A stretch of 64,000 nucleotides of DNA from Magnolia sinica (taxonomy: Eukaryota > Streptophyta > Magnoliopsida > Magnoliales > Magnoliaceae): assembly GCF_029962835.1 (NCBI RefSeq), contig NC_080583.1, forward strand, positions 67,813,158 through 67,877,157, given 5' to 3'. Made by a program: the position numbers and the translations under genes. Below are positions 1-12,800 of this stretch, piece after piece (position 1 is the first letter of the stretch; each line of letters opens with the position of its first letter). The notes beneath the pieces are model-generated. The model was given only the letters and a program-made list of their open reading frames with translations, was not told where the DNA came from and made no database searches.

Positions 1-1140
1 ATGAGTCATACAATATCAAGGTACGCAATACAGATCAGTTATCCAAGTGAGAAGTCATAAAGAGCTGAATATCAGATGCTGAGGATGCAATGTAATATAC
101 AATTCCTGATGAGTTTACGAATACCGTCAGCCATATCTAGGCCATATAAATGCAGAAACATAGTAACCCAAAAATGTCATATGCTGCGGATGTAATGCAA
201 TGTGAAGTCGGGATGATAGTACATAGTATCACAGGCTATGGGATCCATCACAAGAGACTTCTATCTAAATTAGTCACATACCTAATTTGGATAGTCAGAC
301 TCAATGTGGTAAACTCCTGATCTCAGGTTACTCGCGCGCCCCAACTGAAATCCTGGCCATTGCGAAGGTATACGTAACAAATAATTACATACCACCAGCC
401 CGAGTGGATAGTGAATGAATGAATGAATGAGTAAAATACTGAGTACACAACTCCTCCTCAATAAGTCCACATATCAGTACTGTACATTTCTGGGATCATC
501 ATCGGGGTCTATTACACTCTACGCCAGCTTGCCGCCCCTATCCGAGCGCACAATTGGGTAAGTGAAAGAAACCTCACTATCCGTCTGTCAATATCGGGCT
601 CAGCTCGTTGATAATGGACTCATTCCTCAAGCTGGTCAAACTCAACCTAGATATTGCCCCCTTACTCAGGTGGGTAAGGTCACACCCCTTCCCAACTGAC
701 CACGACACAGTGGAAGACGTGGCTTATTGGTATACAACCCTTAGGCGCTCATATATATCCACTCGGTCTAAATATTGGGGTGTCCTCTGGTACCAAGAGG
801 GTTTAAGAATTTTCACCCAGGGCCATCTATGGCAGCCCGATGCTAGTAACAGATTTTCGGTGTCCCATCTGGCCATTCACGATATGTTTGTGGAGGCTAC
901 GCCCCTGATGTCGTTAAGGCGTACAGTAATCACAACACACAATGCAAGATGCATGAGTCATACAATCTAGTCATGCATCAATCCTGCGTATACCGTGTGC
1001 TCATGTGAGACAATCTCCGCCTATCAGGGAATCTCATAACAACATGCCCAATGACATATGCAATGGTCAACCACATCTCATAACAAACATGCAGATGATG
1101 CGTATGAGCATGTATCATGATGATATGCTGTCATATACTC
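1..1140. other. Non-coding retroelement-derived sequence
   Basis: No convincing gene is visible. The stretch resembles the non-coding body of the long LTRs elsewhere in the window: short degenerate duplications, such as the words around GCATGAGTCATACAAT near 1 and near 951, and a GAAT run near 415-430. It lies downstream, on the minus strand, of the primer-binding site at 4585, so it may be internal sequence or another LTR of that element. The open frame at 608-970 has no recognisable domain and is not called as a gene. Confidence 0.4.
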
Positions 1141-1141
1141 A

Positions 1142-1440
1142 TAATTGACATCGACAATCAGAATCGTCCTCGACAATCGGAATCGACTTCGATAATCAGA
1201 ATCGGTCTCAACAATTGGAATCAGCCTCGACAATCGACCTTGACAATCGGAATCAGTCTCGATAATCGAAATCAGTGTCGACAATCGGAATCGGCCTTAA
1301 CAATCGGCCTCGACAATCGGAACAGGCCTCGATAATCGGAATCAGCCTCGACAATCGGAATCAGCCTCGACAATCAGAATCGACCTCGACAATTGAAACC
1401 GGCCTTAACAATCGGCCTCGACAATCGTAATTGGTGAGAA
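1142..1440. repeat. 18-bp minisatellite array
   Basis: About 16 degenerate tandem copies of an 18-bp unit close to GCCTCGACAATCGGAATC. Some copies are shortened to the half unit that alternates TCGACAATC with GGCCT or GAATC. The array is non-coding and shows no unique spacers between units, so it is a minisatellite inside the retroelement-derived block. Confidence 0.85.
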
Positions 1441-1552
1441 TGAGCCTAACAAGGCCTACGAGAATGTCACAATGTGGACATCCAGCCATCATTGCCCATC
1501 AATGTGGACATTTAACCAACATTACTCCTAAGAAGTAGCCCACACAGGGCTT

Positions 1553-2060
1553 AACATATAGTGGGCCCCTGGCCTTTTACAAGGGCCTCATATACATCAC
1601 AAAGGGCCACATCCCATGGGCCCAAAATACATCACAATGGGCCTCAACCCATGTGCCTCAAATATACCACCATGGGCCCTCACATCTGGGCCTACATACA
1701 TCATAATGGGCCTCAACGTATGGGCCGGAAATATATATCACAATGGGCCTATCGTATGGGCTGGAAATATATCACAATGGGCCATAGCGTATGGGCCGAA
1801 AATATATCACAATGGGCCACGACATATGGGCCGGAAGTACATCTCATTGGGCCTGACCAAATGGGCCGAAAATACATCACAATGGGCCTCATCATATGGG
1901 TCATAAATACACAACAGGTGGGCCTTGCACATGGGCCTCAAATACATCACCATACACATCGCAATGGGATACACATCGCAATGGGCCACATCTCATGGGC
2001 CTGATACACATCAAGTGGGCCACATATCGGGCCCCATATACATCACATTAGGCCACCCAG
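1553..2060. repeat. ~36-bp tandem array rich in ATGGGCC
   Basis: Degenerate tandem repeats of about 35-36 bp, each with CATCACAATGGGCC followed by a second ATGGGCC about 18 bp on. Because the unit is near a multiple of three, long open frames appear in more than one frame. These are by-products of the repeat and not genes. Confidence 0.8.
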
Positions 2061-3180
2061 CAGGGGGGCCCTGCGCTTACAAATGGGTCCCACTAGGTGA
2101 ATCGCCTGGACGTACAACACATGCATTGATAGGGCCGCACGGGCCAAGAAAAATGGATAGATGGTGTGGTTAAAACACATACATCAAGGTGGGCCATGTC
2201 CCAGCTAGACGGTAGGGACATAACTCATACCTCATGATCAGCCACAGAACCTGCTGATGTCCCTATAGATGTACGGTTTGAATATAACACATGCGTCCTT
2301 ATCAGGCCCACTTGCTGACATCCATACAGATGGATAGTAAATATAGCACATGTCATCAAGGTGGGCCCCACCCCACACGTGTGGGTGGGTCCCACGTCCA
2401 TCAAATAGACGAATAGCGTGGATGTAAAATACATACATCATATGGGGTCCCATCCCACTCTCCCAAGTGGACAATGGGGATATACAATACATATCGGCAA
2501 GGTGGGCCCCACCCACATGTGTAGCACGTGTGGGGTGGGTCCCACACCAAAAAAAAAATGGATGAACAACGTGTATATACTACACATCTATTCAAGGTGC
2601 GTTATCCACCGTCCAATCCACTGGATGGTGGATGGGAGGGACAAAACACATACATCTAGTGGGTTCCACGTGGGGCCCACCATATTTTATTATATATATA
2701 ATATATACATATATGTATTATATATATATATAATATATACATAGAGTCATGCTCTCCTACGCACGTTCGCACCATTGCACACGTATGTAGTACGTATGAA
2801 CTGGTTCGCAGGTGAGCATTTCCGTATATACATATATGTATTATTATTTATTTTGAATCTGCCAATGTCTAGGCCCTAGACGGACGACCTGGATGTGGTA
2901 CACATACAACGTGGTGGTCTCCACTGCTGCAGGTGGGTCCCATGGATGAATGGATGAACGGTGTGGGGAAAACACATACCACGTGGGTCCCATAACTGCT
3001 GGATGGAGTGGATCAAAACCCATACATCATGGTGCGTCTCATAGCAGCACTGTCCAGATGGACGGTGTGAGGACAAAATACATACATGAAGGTGGGTCCC
3101 ACATGCTGAATGCATCACGTCCTCAAGGTGGGCCCCATGGCTTGAACGGTGTGGATCAAGTGGGCCACACCCATTAGAAA
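2060..3180. repeat. Degenerate array of GTGGGCCCCAC/ACACATACATC modules
   Basis: Modules of about 70-90 bp are repeated with low fidelity. Each carries a copy of AACACATACATCAAGGTGGG followed by a GTGGGTCCCAC-type word and a GATGGACGGTGTGG word. The same words form the arms of the foldback elements elsewhere in the window, so this block is probably built from fragments of them. A TA-rich microsatellite at about 2686-2737 sits inside. Confidence 0.65.
2742..2816. mobile_element. Short foldback (family III deletion form) between TA tracts
   Basis: A sequence of about 75 bp begins TCATGCTCTCCTACGCAC and ends GCAGGTGAGCATTT, so its ends pair as an inverted repeat. It matches the termini of the longer elements at 34840 and 43881. 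TA-rich microsatellite flanks both sides (2686-2737 and from about 2822). The internal part of the longer relatives is missing. Confidence 0.55.
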
Positions 3181-4584
3181 AGAGAGAGAGATAGAGAAAT
3201 AGAGAAGAAGAGAGAGATCAGTGGAAATAAGAGGAACCCTGCCACTATGGGCCCCTTTAGCTTACAATCACATACATCAAGATGGGTCCCACCATATGTG
3301 GGCCCTCTAATCATCAAATCTAAATAAAAAAATACCCACCGTCAATCTCCTCTTCCTCCTTTCGCCAATGCGATCTAGAGCTCCAAGGGGTGTAATTCAA
3401 CGGTTGAGATCGGCTTTGAAGGGTTGGATTGGGTGGTAGGAAGTGGGCCACACCTAGCTTCTCTAATGGAGGTTGGGACATTTACTCTCATGGGTGTTGC
3501 TTGAAAATGGAGAGAGAGAATGAGAGAGAGAGAGAAAGGTGATGGGAGAGAAGGATGGTCAGTGATGGATGGGTGTACTTGGTTGTAAGAGAGAGTTTTG
3601 ACTTTGGGGAGGGGTGGTTGTACTTGGGGATGGGTGTTGTACTTGACATTTGATTGATGGATTGATGCGATGTGTCATAGAGATTCCCTCGGTATTTGCA
3701 ACGCGCGGCGTTTTCCTCGAACTGAACGCAGTTCAACATCTTTTGACCCGGGTATCGCCTCGGCGCGCGAGACGGGGCGTTGAAACCGGAACGAGGGCCC
3801 GGTCGTAAGGGTACAACTTATCAAGATTCAATCTGACTTTTAAATAACCTAAATCAGAGTTGTATTGACGGAGATATGACTTTTTGAAGTTAGTCAAAAA
3901 ATACAAAAAATCGCAGAAATCCGGCGGTGCCGCTGTGGTCCGCTGGGGGTCTTGATGGTAGTTCTGCCATTCAATTTTTGAAATGAGTGTATTTCTCAAT
4001 ACCGAATGAGTTACTCGATGTGCCATATATGATTTTGGGTAGGAGAAGCTAAGTTATCCAACTAACTTAGTTATTTTGTGAGATTCCATAAGGTTAAGGG
4101 TCAAAAACCCATTTTATTTACATTTTTACTATTTATATTAAATTTTAGTTTAATTATAGTTCTTTATCTTTTAAGCTTTAGGATTTGTGTCTAATATGAA
4201 AGTATTTAGAAAGATTTGAAGAATAAGGTGGTGGAAGGTGAAATTTCTCTGAAGGAGATGGGTTTGAAGGGGGATCTTAGCCTTATTGGCTATTTGCGCC
4301 AAGTCCCACTGTATTATGATCGAGTCGAATTCAAGTTGACTTGATTTGTTATCTTTGAAGTAGAAATGGCCCTAGGTGAAGTCCCTAGGGCTTCTATGTG
4401 ATTTATGAGAGCAAAGAGGGGGTCCTTTCTATAGTTGAACCCTAGGCTAAGACTTCAGTGTTCAAATTAGCCGGATGGCTTGGTCCTAGGGTCTTTTAAC
4501 GTCGCTAAGTTTGATCGCTCCCTCCTAAGTCGATAAGGCGTTATGATAGACCCATTGCCCAAGGCCCAGCTTAACCCGAACTAT
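3181..4584 (-). other. Leader/internal non-coding part of the minus-strand long-LTR element
   Basis: Read on the minus strand, this follows the primer-binding site at 4585-4596 and should be the untranslated leader and the start of the internal region. No gag reading frame is recognisable. GA-rich tracts lie at 3180-3230 and 3508-3540, and a GC-rich patch with GCGCGGCG words lies near 3700-3780. The open frame at 3733-4026 has no family signature. Sequence further left becomes the minisatellite block, so the coding body is either lost or outside the window. Confidence 0.4.
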
Positions 4585-4596
4585 GCTTTGATACCA
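4585..4596 (-). other. Primer-binding site (initiator Met tRNA type)
   Basis: The minus strand reads TGGTATCAAAGC, one mismatch from the plant initiator-tRNA-Met primer site TGGTATCAGAGC. It starts two bases after the end of the LTR at 4599. This spacing fixes the element's orientation as minus and makes 4599-8168 its 5' LTR. Confidence 0.75.
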
Positions 4597-6394
4597 ACTA
4601 TAACGCCCCAGATTTTCAGGGGTCGAGTAGGAACTCGACTCCTAAATTCCCGGATGCCACGTGTGTCATAATGGGCTTCAAACTTTAATTACATTTTGGA
4701 TGATTTCATAAGCAATGGAGAGTTTAACAGGGCATGAAGCATAAATAAGTCATAAAGCATAATCAAGTGCGACTAAATATAAAAATATCCAAACAGGGAA
4801 CTAGTCTCACCCATACATGTCCCCAAAGTGACTAGGGCCTTAGCCCAATCCCCGCGATCGCCAAGCTTAGTCTAGAAAGATCTACCATAAGTCTGGTAGT
4901 GCGCTTGCTCCTCCTCGTCATCCATGTCGGCATCCTCCAGTGCGTCCAGCTCTATCAAACCTGCATTTATAATGTGTTCTGGTTGGTGTTTTAGAACACC
5001 GTCCCAGGTGGGAGTGAGTAGCTAACTCAGTGGTTCCATTAGTTCTAAGTTACACATGTTATCAACCCAATCAGCACAGGTAATGATAAAATAAGAAATC
5101 AAACATTTCTTAAATACTCTTGTTAAATGTGCATATGAAGATATGACATGATGCATGCCCTTTCCAAACAACACTCCCTCACATGCGACTCTGACCACCT
5201 GTTTCGTAAATGACAACACTTCCTCATCACGTGACAACCACGCCTGTTCGCTACATTCTAAGCTAATACAATGAATGATCATATTAGCTAAGAAATTATT
5301 AAGTTCAATTCATCCAGCATATTGGCGAAACTAGGATACCGATGTTATATCACGAGTCCTTATCCGGATCAAGTAGCTCGTTGCCACACGTAGTAGCTCC
5401 TTACCAGTGTTCCTTGATCCAAATTTAGGTACCACTTGTTTATATCACAAATCAATAATTTCAAAGATATGATATGGTACCTAAACGTATGAGGATCAAC
5501 CCGGTATGGGTCGTCACCCAAACCGAGTATGATCACTCAATTCCGAGGTTGTAACAACCCACAACACATGCCCCGACCCACTGGAGCACTATTTTTGAAG
5601 CTCGACCAATCCCACACATAGACCCGGATGACAACCCACGCTCGGACCATAGCCCGGATGAACAGTGGCTAGGGTGTTGCAGAGGTGTGGGCTTTTCACA
5701 TTAAACCAATCAATACAAAGGAAAGGGCTCGTCACCCAATTCCATTCACGCCCGGTCGTTCGAACGGTACTCTGACACAACCATCGGCCGAGTAATTTGA
5801 TTGGAGCCGTTCGAACAATTGTCTATCACCTCCATCAGTGCTCACTGGTCACTATGGGGAAGCTCGTCAGCCCAACATAGGCCGACAGCTCGGACACGGT
5901 GTCTCATACCACCATACCCAGCTCATGAATCTTAGTTACTCACTAGTCACTATGGGAAGGCTCGTCTCCCCAGCGTAGAACGACAGCTCGGACACGGTGT
6001 CCCATACCACCATGCCCGGCTCATGTGCCTTAGTAGGATCGTATCGCACTAACGGTTATGAATGGACACATCCATTGGGAACGGGTATCCTAGATTCCAC
6101 TTAGTCGTGTCATACATTGTGAACATACATGATCAGTCGGCTAGTGGACTAATTTGATTAACCTGGGAGAACCACGACACAACCGGCATCGGGTGCAAGC
6201 AGCCTGTGTAGTCCAACTACTGTCGGTCGTCCGTGTTCAACCCGGGCGATCGAACAAGCCTAGGTGGCCGCCCTAACTCGGGCCACCCGTTGATTTGGGC
6301 GATTTACCGACTGACCCAACATCGTAGAAATTCTAAGCATTGCTATGAACTAAACACTACATCATGTGATTATAGCATACATACTACTACGCAA

Positions 6395-6640
6395 TGACCT
6401 ATGCATTTCATCAAACATGTAAGCATACATAGGATAATATGTTCACTAAGGCATTCAATCAAACATGTGAGCATCAATGGAACAACACATCTACTTAGGC
6501 ATTTTATCAAACATGTGGGCATCAACAAAATAATACATTTACTTGGGCATTCAATCAATCATATGAGCATCCATGAAACAACATATTCAATCACTTAGAC
6601 ATTTTATCAAACATGTAAACATCCATATGCAACTAATAAC
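6395..6640. repeat. 48-bp tandem array inside the LTR
   Basis: Five degenerate copies of a unit of about 48 bp, built around CATTCAATCAAACATGTGAG and ending with an ACTTAGG word. It lies upstream of the minus-strand TATA region of the LTR only in the positional sense; no promoter motif is recognised in it. Confidence 0.75.
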
Positions 6641-7120
6641 ATATATTATAGAAAAAAATCAAAATGTCAACATATCAGCATGCACAAATTCATCTATAAG
6701 CATTTAATCATTAACTGAGATCTCAATGGTCGATAAATGGAAACCTAGAAATAATGGTTCGCACCTTAAGAAGGAATATCCAATTTTGAGCTCTTAGTGT
6801 TAAGGATTTGAGGAAAATCACAAATTCCTATATAAACACCGAGAACTACATGAGATTTATGTAATTTATTTAAAAAAAAACGTAGGTTAGAAAGTAGGAT
6901 TTGTTTCTTACCTCCCAATCGCAAGTAGGGTGGATTCGGTGGAGGAAAATGATTGAGGATAGGACCTTGGTTGGAGGAGATAGATGAAATGAAGCACCAA
7001 AACCACTCCTACTCTCACTCTTCTTCTCTTCTTCTCTTCTTCTTTTTCTTTCTCTTTCTCTCTTTCTCTCCCTTAGAGGATGTAAATTCGTATGGAGGGA
7101 TGGGGTGCCCAAATGAGGCC

Positions 7121-7129
7121 CTTATATAG
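7121..7129 (-). promoter_or_regulatory. LTR TATA box
   Basis: CTATATAAG on the minus strand, about 50 bp upstream of a long purine-rich leader tract (minus sense). This is the best candidate for the transcription start region of the minus-strand LTR. The call rests on motif and position only. Confidence 0.5.
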
Positions 7130-8168
7130 TGCCATATTTGGTATAAATGGTCCCAATCGTTGGGTTTTTACTATATTAGCCCTATAGGAGGGTTTTTCTA
7201 ACCTCTAGGGCCCATTATGTGGTGTACATGTTGATATACACTATAAGATAGTTAGCCCTAATGATGATCTATGTATGGATATGATCGGCCCGCCATTTGG
7301 ATGTGTCAATCAACGGATATGATTAGAAGTCTGTTTAACGGTCACCGATGGTCAATCGGGGTTGCGGCTATATGGATATGAGCAGAAAAATATCATTAAT
7401 TGCTACTCCAATTTAGGTTGTGAATTGACTGTCCGAAAGCCACAACTTCACGAAAAAGCGGAATGTCTATTTCACTTAAGTTTCAGATTTTGGCCTGGGG
7501 GATTCGCGCGTTGCAGGCACTTAGCTTTCGGCCCAAGTTGAGCCATTTTAGGCACTTTCTTGGTTCACCACCCGCGAAGGATGTTAACTCCAGTGAGATG
7601 GACATTATTCTATAATTTTGGAAGTAGTGGCCCACTAACGAAAGGTCTAGAGCTTGTTCGGGAAATTGAGGCATTTCTGGAATGAATTAGGTATCAAGAT
7701 ATCTTGTGCACAATTATTAGGATTTGGAATAACTAAGTTCATAGTGTGACCTATTTGCAACTAGTGGAAATGAAGATTCGATTATAATCACTTTAAACCA
7801 TAAATTCTTAGGCTAAAAGGATACTGACTCAGTTTGGTTTGTTAATTAAGATCCGACCCTTAGTTGTCACAACTTTTGGCATGTCTTTATTTAGTTACGG
7901 TCATCTCAATTAGTCAGTGATAGGTCGGCTAGAATTGGACCCTACGTGAACAGATCCCGAGGCTAAACTCGATGTTTAAGTGATCAGGCAGATTCATTGG
8001 TCTTCTACGGTCGATCAATCCTATTTGTACGGTACTTTATTGGTATCAGCCGCGTATAAGCCCATCTCAAGTGTCGAGGGTCAGTAAGTGATGATGTGGC
8101 TAGTTATAAAAAAAGAAAATTTAAGGATTTTTGGAAATTTCAAAATAGCAAAAATTCAGGGTGTTACA

Positions 8169-9822
8169 ATATCCAAAGTATTATCGGTGGTCATCTGGGC
8201 GGAGGCAACTCAAATAACGCTCGAAAAAATCATGTGAGAAATGTTGGTCACCCTGAGTCCGAGATTATGGTTCTAACTCGGCCCTCAAAGGAAAGAAAGC
8301 TCGAGAAATACAGTGTCACATTCACTAAGACAGACACAAGGGGCATTCATCACCTGCACGACGACGCTCTAGTCGTCACTATCACTATCGCCAACCGCCG
8401 AGTCTTAAGAGTCCTTATCGACATAGGCTCATCTGCGGACGTGCTGTTTACTTAAGCGTTTGACAAGATGGGTGCTAAACGATCGACTTTGAGGCCCGTA
8501 GAGACTCCTTTGATTGGATTCTCGAGCGGATAAATTCTTCCCGAATGAGCAATTCAGCTCCCGCTCACTGTTGGAGATGCCCCGAATCAAACTACTATTA
8601 TGATCGACTTTTTAATAGTCGATCAGTCCTCGGTCTATAACGCAATCCTCGACCGACCTTCTCTTTGTCTCCTCCGAGCCATCGTCTCAGCTTATCATCT
8701 GTGTATGAAGTTTTCGACTGAGAATGGCATCGAGGTGGTAAAAGAAGATCGGCACGACGCTAGGCGATGTTATGCTACTGTCTACGAGCACCCGCGGAGA
8801 TTATGACAATCGAGACCCTAGATCCGCGCGAAGAATCTTTTGGACGCGGTCAGCCCGTGGAAGACCTCATCCACGTGCCATTGAATGAGTCAGACATCTC
8901 GAAGACTGTCCCGACTGGTTCGTCCCTGGAGACACCATTAAAGGAGAAGTTGGTAGCCCTGCTCCAATGATACGCTGACCTCTTTGCATAGACCCATGAA
9001 GACATGCCGGGAATTGACCCTTCGGTCATGACTCACCGCCTCAATATCGACCCGACTTACATGCTGATCCGTAAAAAACGACGTGTACTCGGCCCTGAGA
9101 GGTACGCCGTAATCGAGGAAGATGTTAGAAAACTTCTCAAAGCCAATTTCATTAAAGAAATATACTACCCCGAGTGGGTAGCTAACGTTGTGTTGGTTAA
9201 GAAGGCTAGTGGGAAGTGGTGAATCTGTATAGATTACACTGACTTGAACAAAACCTGCCCGAAAGATAGTTTTCCCCTTCCTCGGATTGATCAGCAGGTT
9301 GATAGTACTGCGGGTCATGAATTACTTAGCTTTATAGGCGCTTACTCAGGTTATAACCAGATTGTAATGCATCATTCTGATCAATCAAAAACTACCTTTG
9401 TCACTGATAAAGGTCTTTATTGTTACCGAGTAATGCCGTTTAGATTGAAAAATGCTGGAACAACCTATCAAAGGTTGGTTAACAAAATGTTCACCCCACT
9501 CATAGGACGAACAATGGAGGTCTACATCGGCGGCATGCTCGTTAAAAGCATTAAAGCAACCGACCATATGGCCGATCTAGATGAAATATTCCTCATCCTA
9601 TAGAAGTATAAGATGAAGCTTAATCCGAGCAAACGTGCATTTGGCGTGGGCTCGGGGAAATTCCTCAGATTCTTGGTCAGCCAACGGGAAATAGAAGCTA
9701 ACCCGAAAAAAAATTAAGGCTTTGCTCGATATGGAGTCTCTTAAGACGATAAAAAATATTCAACGATTGACTGGAAGGATAGCATCCCTAAATCGCTTCA
9801 TGTCCCGAGCTACCGACAGATG
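8169..9822 (+). pseudogene. Tat-lineage Gypsy polyprotein: protease and reverse transcriptase (broken)
   Basis: This is the first visible part of a plus-strand Tat-type Gypsy pol. The aspartic protease starts near 8340, with DDALVVTITIANRRV followed by LIDIGSSADVLF (the DTG active site has become DIG). Reverse transcriptase runs from about 9004, with PERYAVIEEDVRKLLKANFI, then DYTDLNKTCPKDSFPLPRID, then RVMPFRLKNAGTTYQRLVNK. The catalytic box near 9520-9535 reads VYIGGMLVKS where YxDD is expected, so both aspartates are lost. In-frame stops occur near 8454, 8531, 8546, 8968, 8990, 9222 and 9601, and a one-base insertion in an A run near 9708 shifts the frame. Gag is absent because the left LTR abuts here. 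The solo LTR at 9823 cuts the gene, which resumes at 14215. Confidence 0.85.
9818..9822. other. Target-site duplication, left copy (AGATG)
   Basis: Identical to 14215-14219 on the other side of the 4392-bp insert. A perfect pair of 5-bp copies is the usual mark of LTR-retroelement integrase. Confidence 0.85.
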
Positions 9823-12800
9823 TGTAACGCCCCGTGTTTCCAGGACCCCAGTATATAACCCGTTTCCCAAAAACCCGAGTGTTAGCTTATAAAATCCAGT
9901 ATAAATTTGAACTGTTCGTCATTAATCAGAGTTAACAGCAACGAAGCTAGAATAAACCATGCATTTAATAAAAACATTCTGATCATCACCAAATTTCCAA
10001 ATGTGGCGCCCATACAAGACTTATACAATCCTAAATACAAAGTTCATTAAATAAGAAAAACAGAATTCTAGAGCTCAATACGGGCTGCAAGGACCTCGTC
10101 TAGCTCCTCAGCTACCCGATTTGCTCTAGCGATCCAGTGAACAGCATCAGCTCGTTCTATACCTGGATCAACTGTTACGGTTTGATAGCGTCAATGACTA
10201 TCGCAGTGAGGAGCACCCTTTAAGATTACGCACTTATCATTCATAGTCCAACATGAATCGCAATACATGAGAAGAGCATTTTAAATAACACAGTTCAAGA
10301 ATCATGATCATGCATTTAGAATTAAGATAGTTAACATAATTTCAACATTAAGGGAACATAATGAAAACTGCAATGCAAAGGGACGTATCCAGATAGTCAA
10401 ACATCAATCTTATGACCTTCATAAAATGACTAGAAAACCAAGCTTCAACGTCAACTTCACCCGGAAATTATATCGTAAGTGAACACCGCAAGATGGCTAG
10501 GAAATCGCTAAGCAAACACCCGCTCCATTCGGAAATCATGGTACGACTGAACACCGAAAGATGAAGAGACAAACAATATACAAACTCTAAACCACCTGGA
10601 AATTATATCGTACGTGAACACCGCAAGATGGCTAGGAAATCGCAAAGCGAACACCCGTTCCACCTGGAAATCATAGTACGACCGAACATCGCAAGATGGC
10701 TAGCAACCCAACATGTAAAATTCTACTTCACTCGAAAATCATATCATATGTGAACATCGCAAGATGGTCAGGAAATCGCTAAGCAAACACCCACTTCACC
10801 CAGAAATCACCATACAATTGAACACTGCAAAATGAAGAGAGAACTAATTAGCCACAAAGGGCACCAATGTTCCATCAAGGCAACCAAGGGTAAATTAACG
10901 GTCCAAGCCACATGGAGTAATTATGTGGTCCAACCCATGTAAGACAAAGTGTGGTCCAAGCTATATAAGGCAGGTGTGTGATCAAACCCGTATAAGTCAA
11001 ATAGCGCCCGCAAGATGGTAAGCCTTTAACATGTTATATTCAATCCGTAAGATAATCACAAACAACCACATTTGGTTAATTAGCAAATTCTACAACATGC
11101 GACAACCAAATTATTCATGTTACTAGCATTAAAGAGGCACAACATTCATACGTTACATGAGCCCAATCATACACCATATTAGCATATTCATTCATGAAAT
11201 AAGTAAACTAAATAATTTAGAGTTACTAACTACATAGAATTAAAGTATCATTCGTGTCCAGGTAAGTGAATTTAAGTGGGAAGCTTAAAGGGTGATTCCT
11301 CACCTTAGAGTGTAGGTCTACCTCTTGTTTGGTTCGAGACTATAAAGGACTCAGAACACTCGATTAACCTAAAATATCACATGTGAATAGTTAGGATCGA
11401 ATAGATTCGAAAGTGCCCAAATGATTAAAGTTTCCCAATGTGCACACAGGTGGGATCCCAATTGGTACAACTAGACAAACTAAGGTGTAGATTTAATTCT
11501 AATAAACTTTGAAATCTCAAATCCTAAGGTAGCCACTAATTAGTTATAATGAACATTCTAGATGGAGTAGGGCCTGTTTAACAACAATCCGAGTCAACTT
11601 AGATCTAGACTGGCTTAAAGTGGTTTATCCTTCTCAACGAAGACAACCTCAACCTGGATCAACTCACTTGGGCTTGGCAAGCTTCAATCGAGGCGGCCCA
11701 CTAGATCCACTTGCTATCTCCTCTCTTCCTCCCCCTCATCTTCCTTCCTTCCTTTCCTCGTTTTTTTTTTAAAAAAAAAAATTATTGCTGGAACGTGCCG
11801 CAAGCACCTGGACCGAGTCAATTCGGACTCAACTCGGCAGTGAGTTGACTCAGCTACCAACTCTCCCTCTTCCTCTCTCTTCTCTCCCTGTTTCTTCCTT
11901 CTTTTATTCCTGTTTTTCTTCTTCCTTTCTTCTTCCTTTCTCAGACTAAATCAGCAAGGAAATCGGACATGAACCGGTCTCGAGTTCGAGTGAACTCAGC
12001 CTAACTCAACAGCGTTGCAGTTGGACGTGTAGGCAGCTCGTCAGCAACCTCTCTCTCTGCCCTTTCTTCCATTGTTTCTCTCTTTCTCCCTTCTTTCTTT
12101 CTTCTTTCTTCTTTTTTTGTTTTTTAAAGTTCCAGGAACGTCTGGACTTGGCTTGGACTCGGACTAGGTAAGGTTGGGACAGCAACTGTCCCTCTCCTTC
12201 TTCTCTGTTTTTTTTTTTTCCTTCCTTCCTCTGCTGGTTTTCTTTCTTTCTTCTCACTCTCCCTCACCTTTTCTTCTTTCTCTGCGGTATCTGGGTTCAA
12301 CCGAACATAAACCGATTAGAGCAGAATCACTGAGACGATTCAGCGAGCGCGGCTGGTGGAGCAGGGACGTCGGCCGTTAATGGCAGAACGACGCCCCAGG
12401 GCCCTTTCTTCATTCTGCTCCTCAGGATCGGCTCTACTTGATCCTAGTATGATTCCCGACTGTTAGTTTCGAAGCTTCGAACCAGATGGGATGGTAGGTT
12501 CGAGCTTTGACAGGAAACGGCGAGTTTCTTTGGAGGTGCGGCTGCAATAACCTAAGAAGGAGGCCCTAATCCGCGTGAAATGCGTCGGATGTCTGAGATA
12601 ACGCCACGTGGATGGTCGAGGTTGAGGGAGAACTGATTGACGCGGATTGCCAGCGTGGGGCTTTCCGTTTCTGGAAGTGGGTGTGTTTCCTAGCCTGATT
12701 TGTGGCTGAGATTGTGCGCACATGTGTACAATCCAACGGATGAAATTGATCATGGATTCTAGGGTTTTTGGCCCTTTTTAATTTTTACGGTTCAGATCGA

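Larger units (their letters stand above)
4599..8168 (-). mobile_element. Long LTR (3.57 kb), 5' LTR of a Tekay/Del-like Gypsy element
   Basis: On the minus strand it begins TGTAACACCC at 8168 and ends GGGGCGTTATA at 4599, next to a primer-binding site. Such ends and this length fit LTRs of the plant Tekay/Del chromovirus type; that family call is inference, since no coding domain of the element is in view. A minus-strand TATA box (CTATATAAG, 7121-7129) lies just upstream of a GA-rich leader (about 7020-7075), a plausible promoter. Internal repeats include a 98-bp duplication at about 5841-6035 and the 48-bp array at 6395-6640. The right edge abuts the Tat protease region at 8169. The matching target duplication would lie off the left edge. 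Confidence 0.7.

Noticed and set aside
608..970. 120-codon open frame near the left end
   Set aside because: No recognisable domain, in a non-coding retroelement block with repeats. The frame is of a length expected by chance.
1142..1440. CRISPR-like regular repeats
   Set aside because: Units are directly tandem without unique spacers of constant length, and the sequence is plant DNA; it is a minisatellite.
1561..2004. 147-codon plus-strand open frame rich in Gly, His and Met
   Set aside because: It is the translation of a 36-bp tandem array; other frames and the other strand are open as well, and there is no protein family signal.
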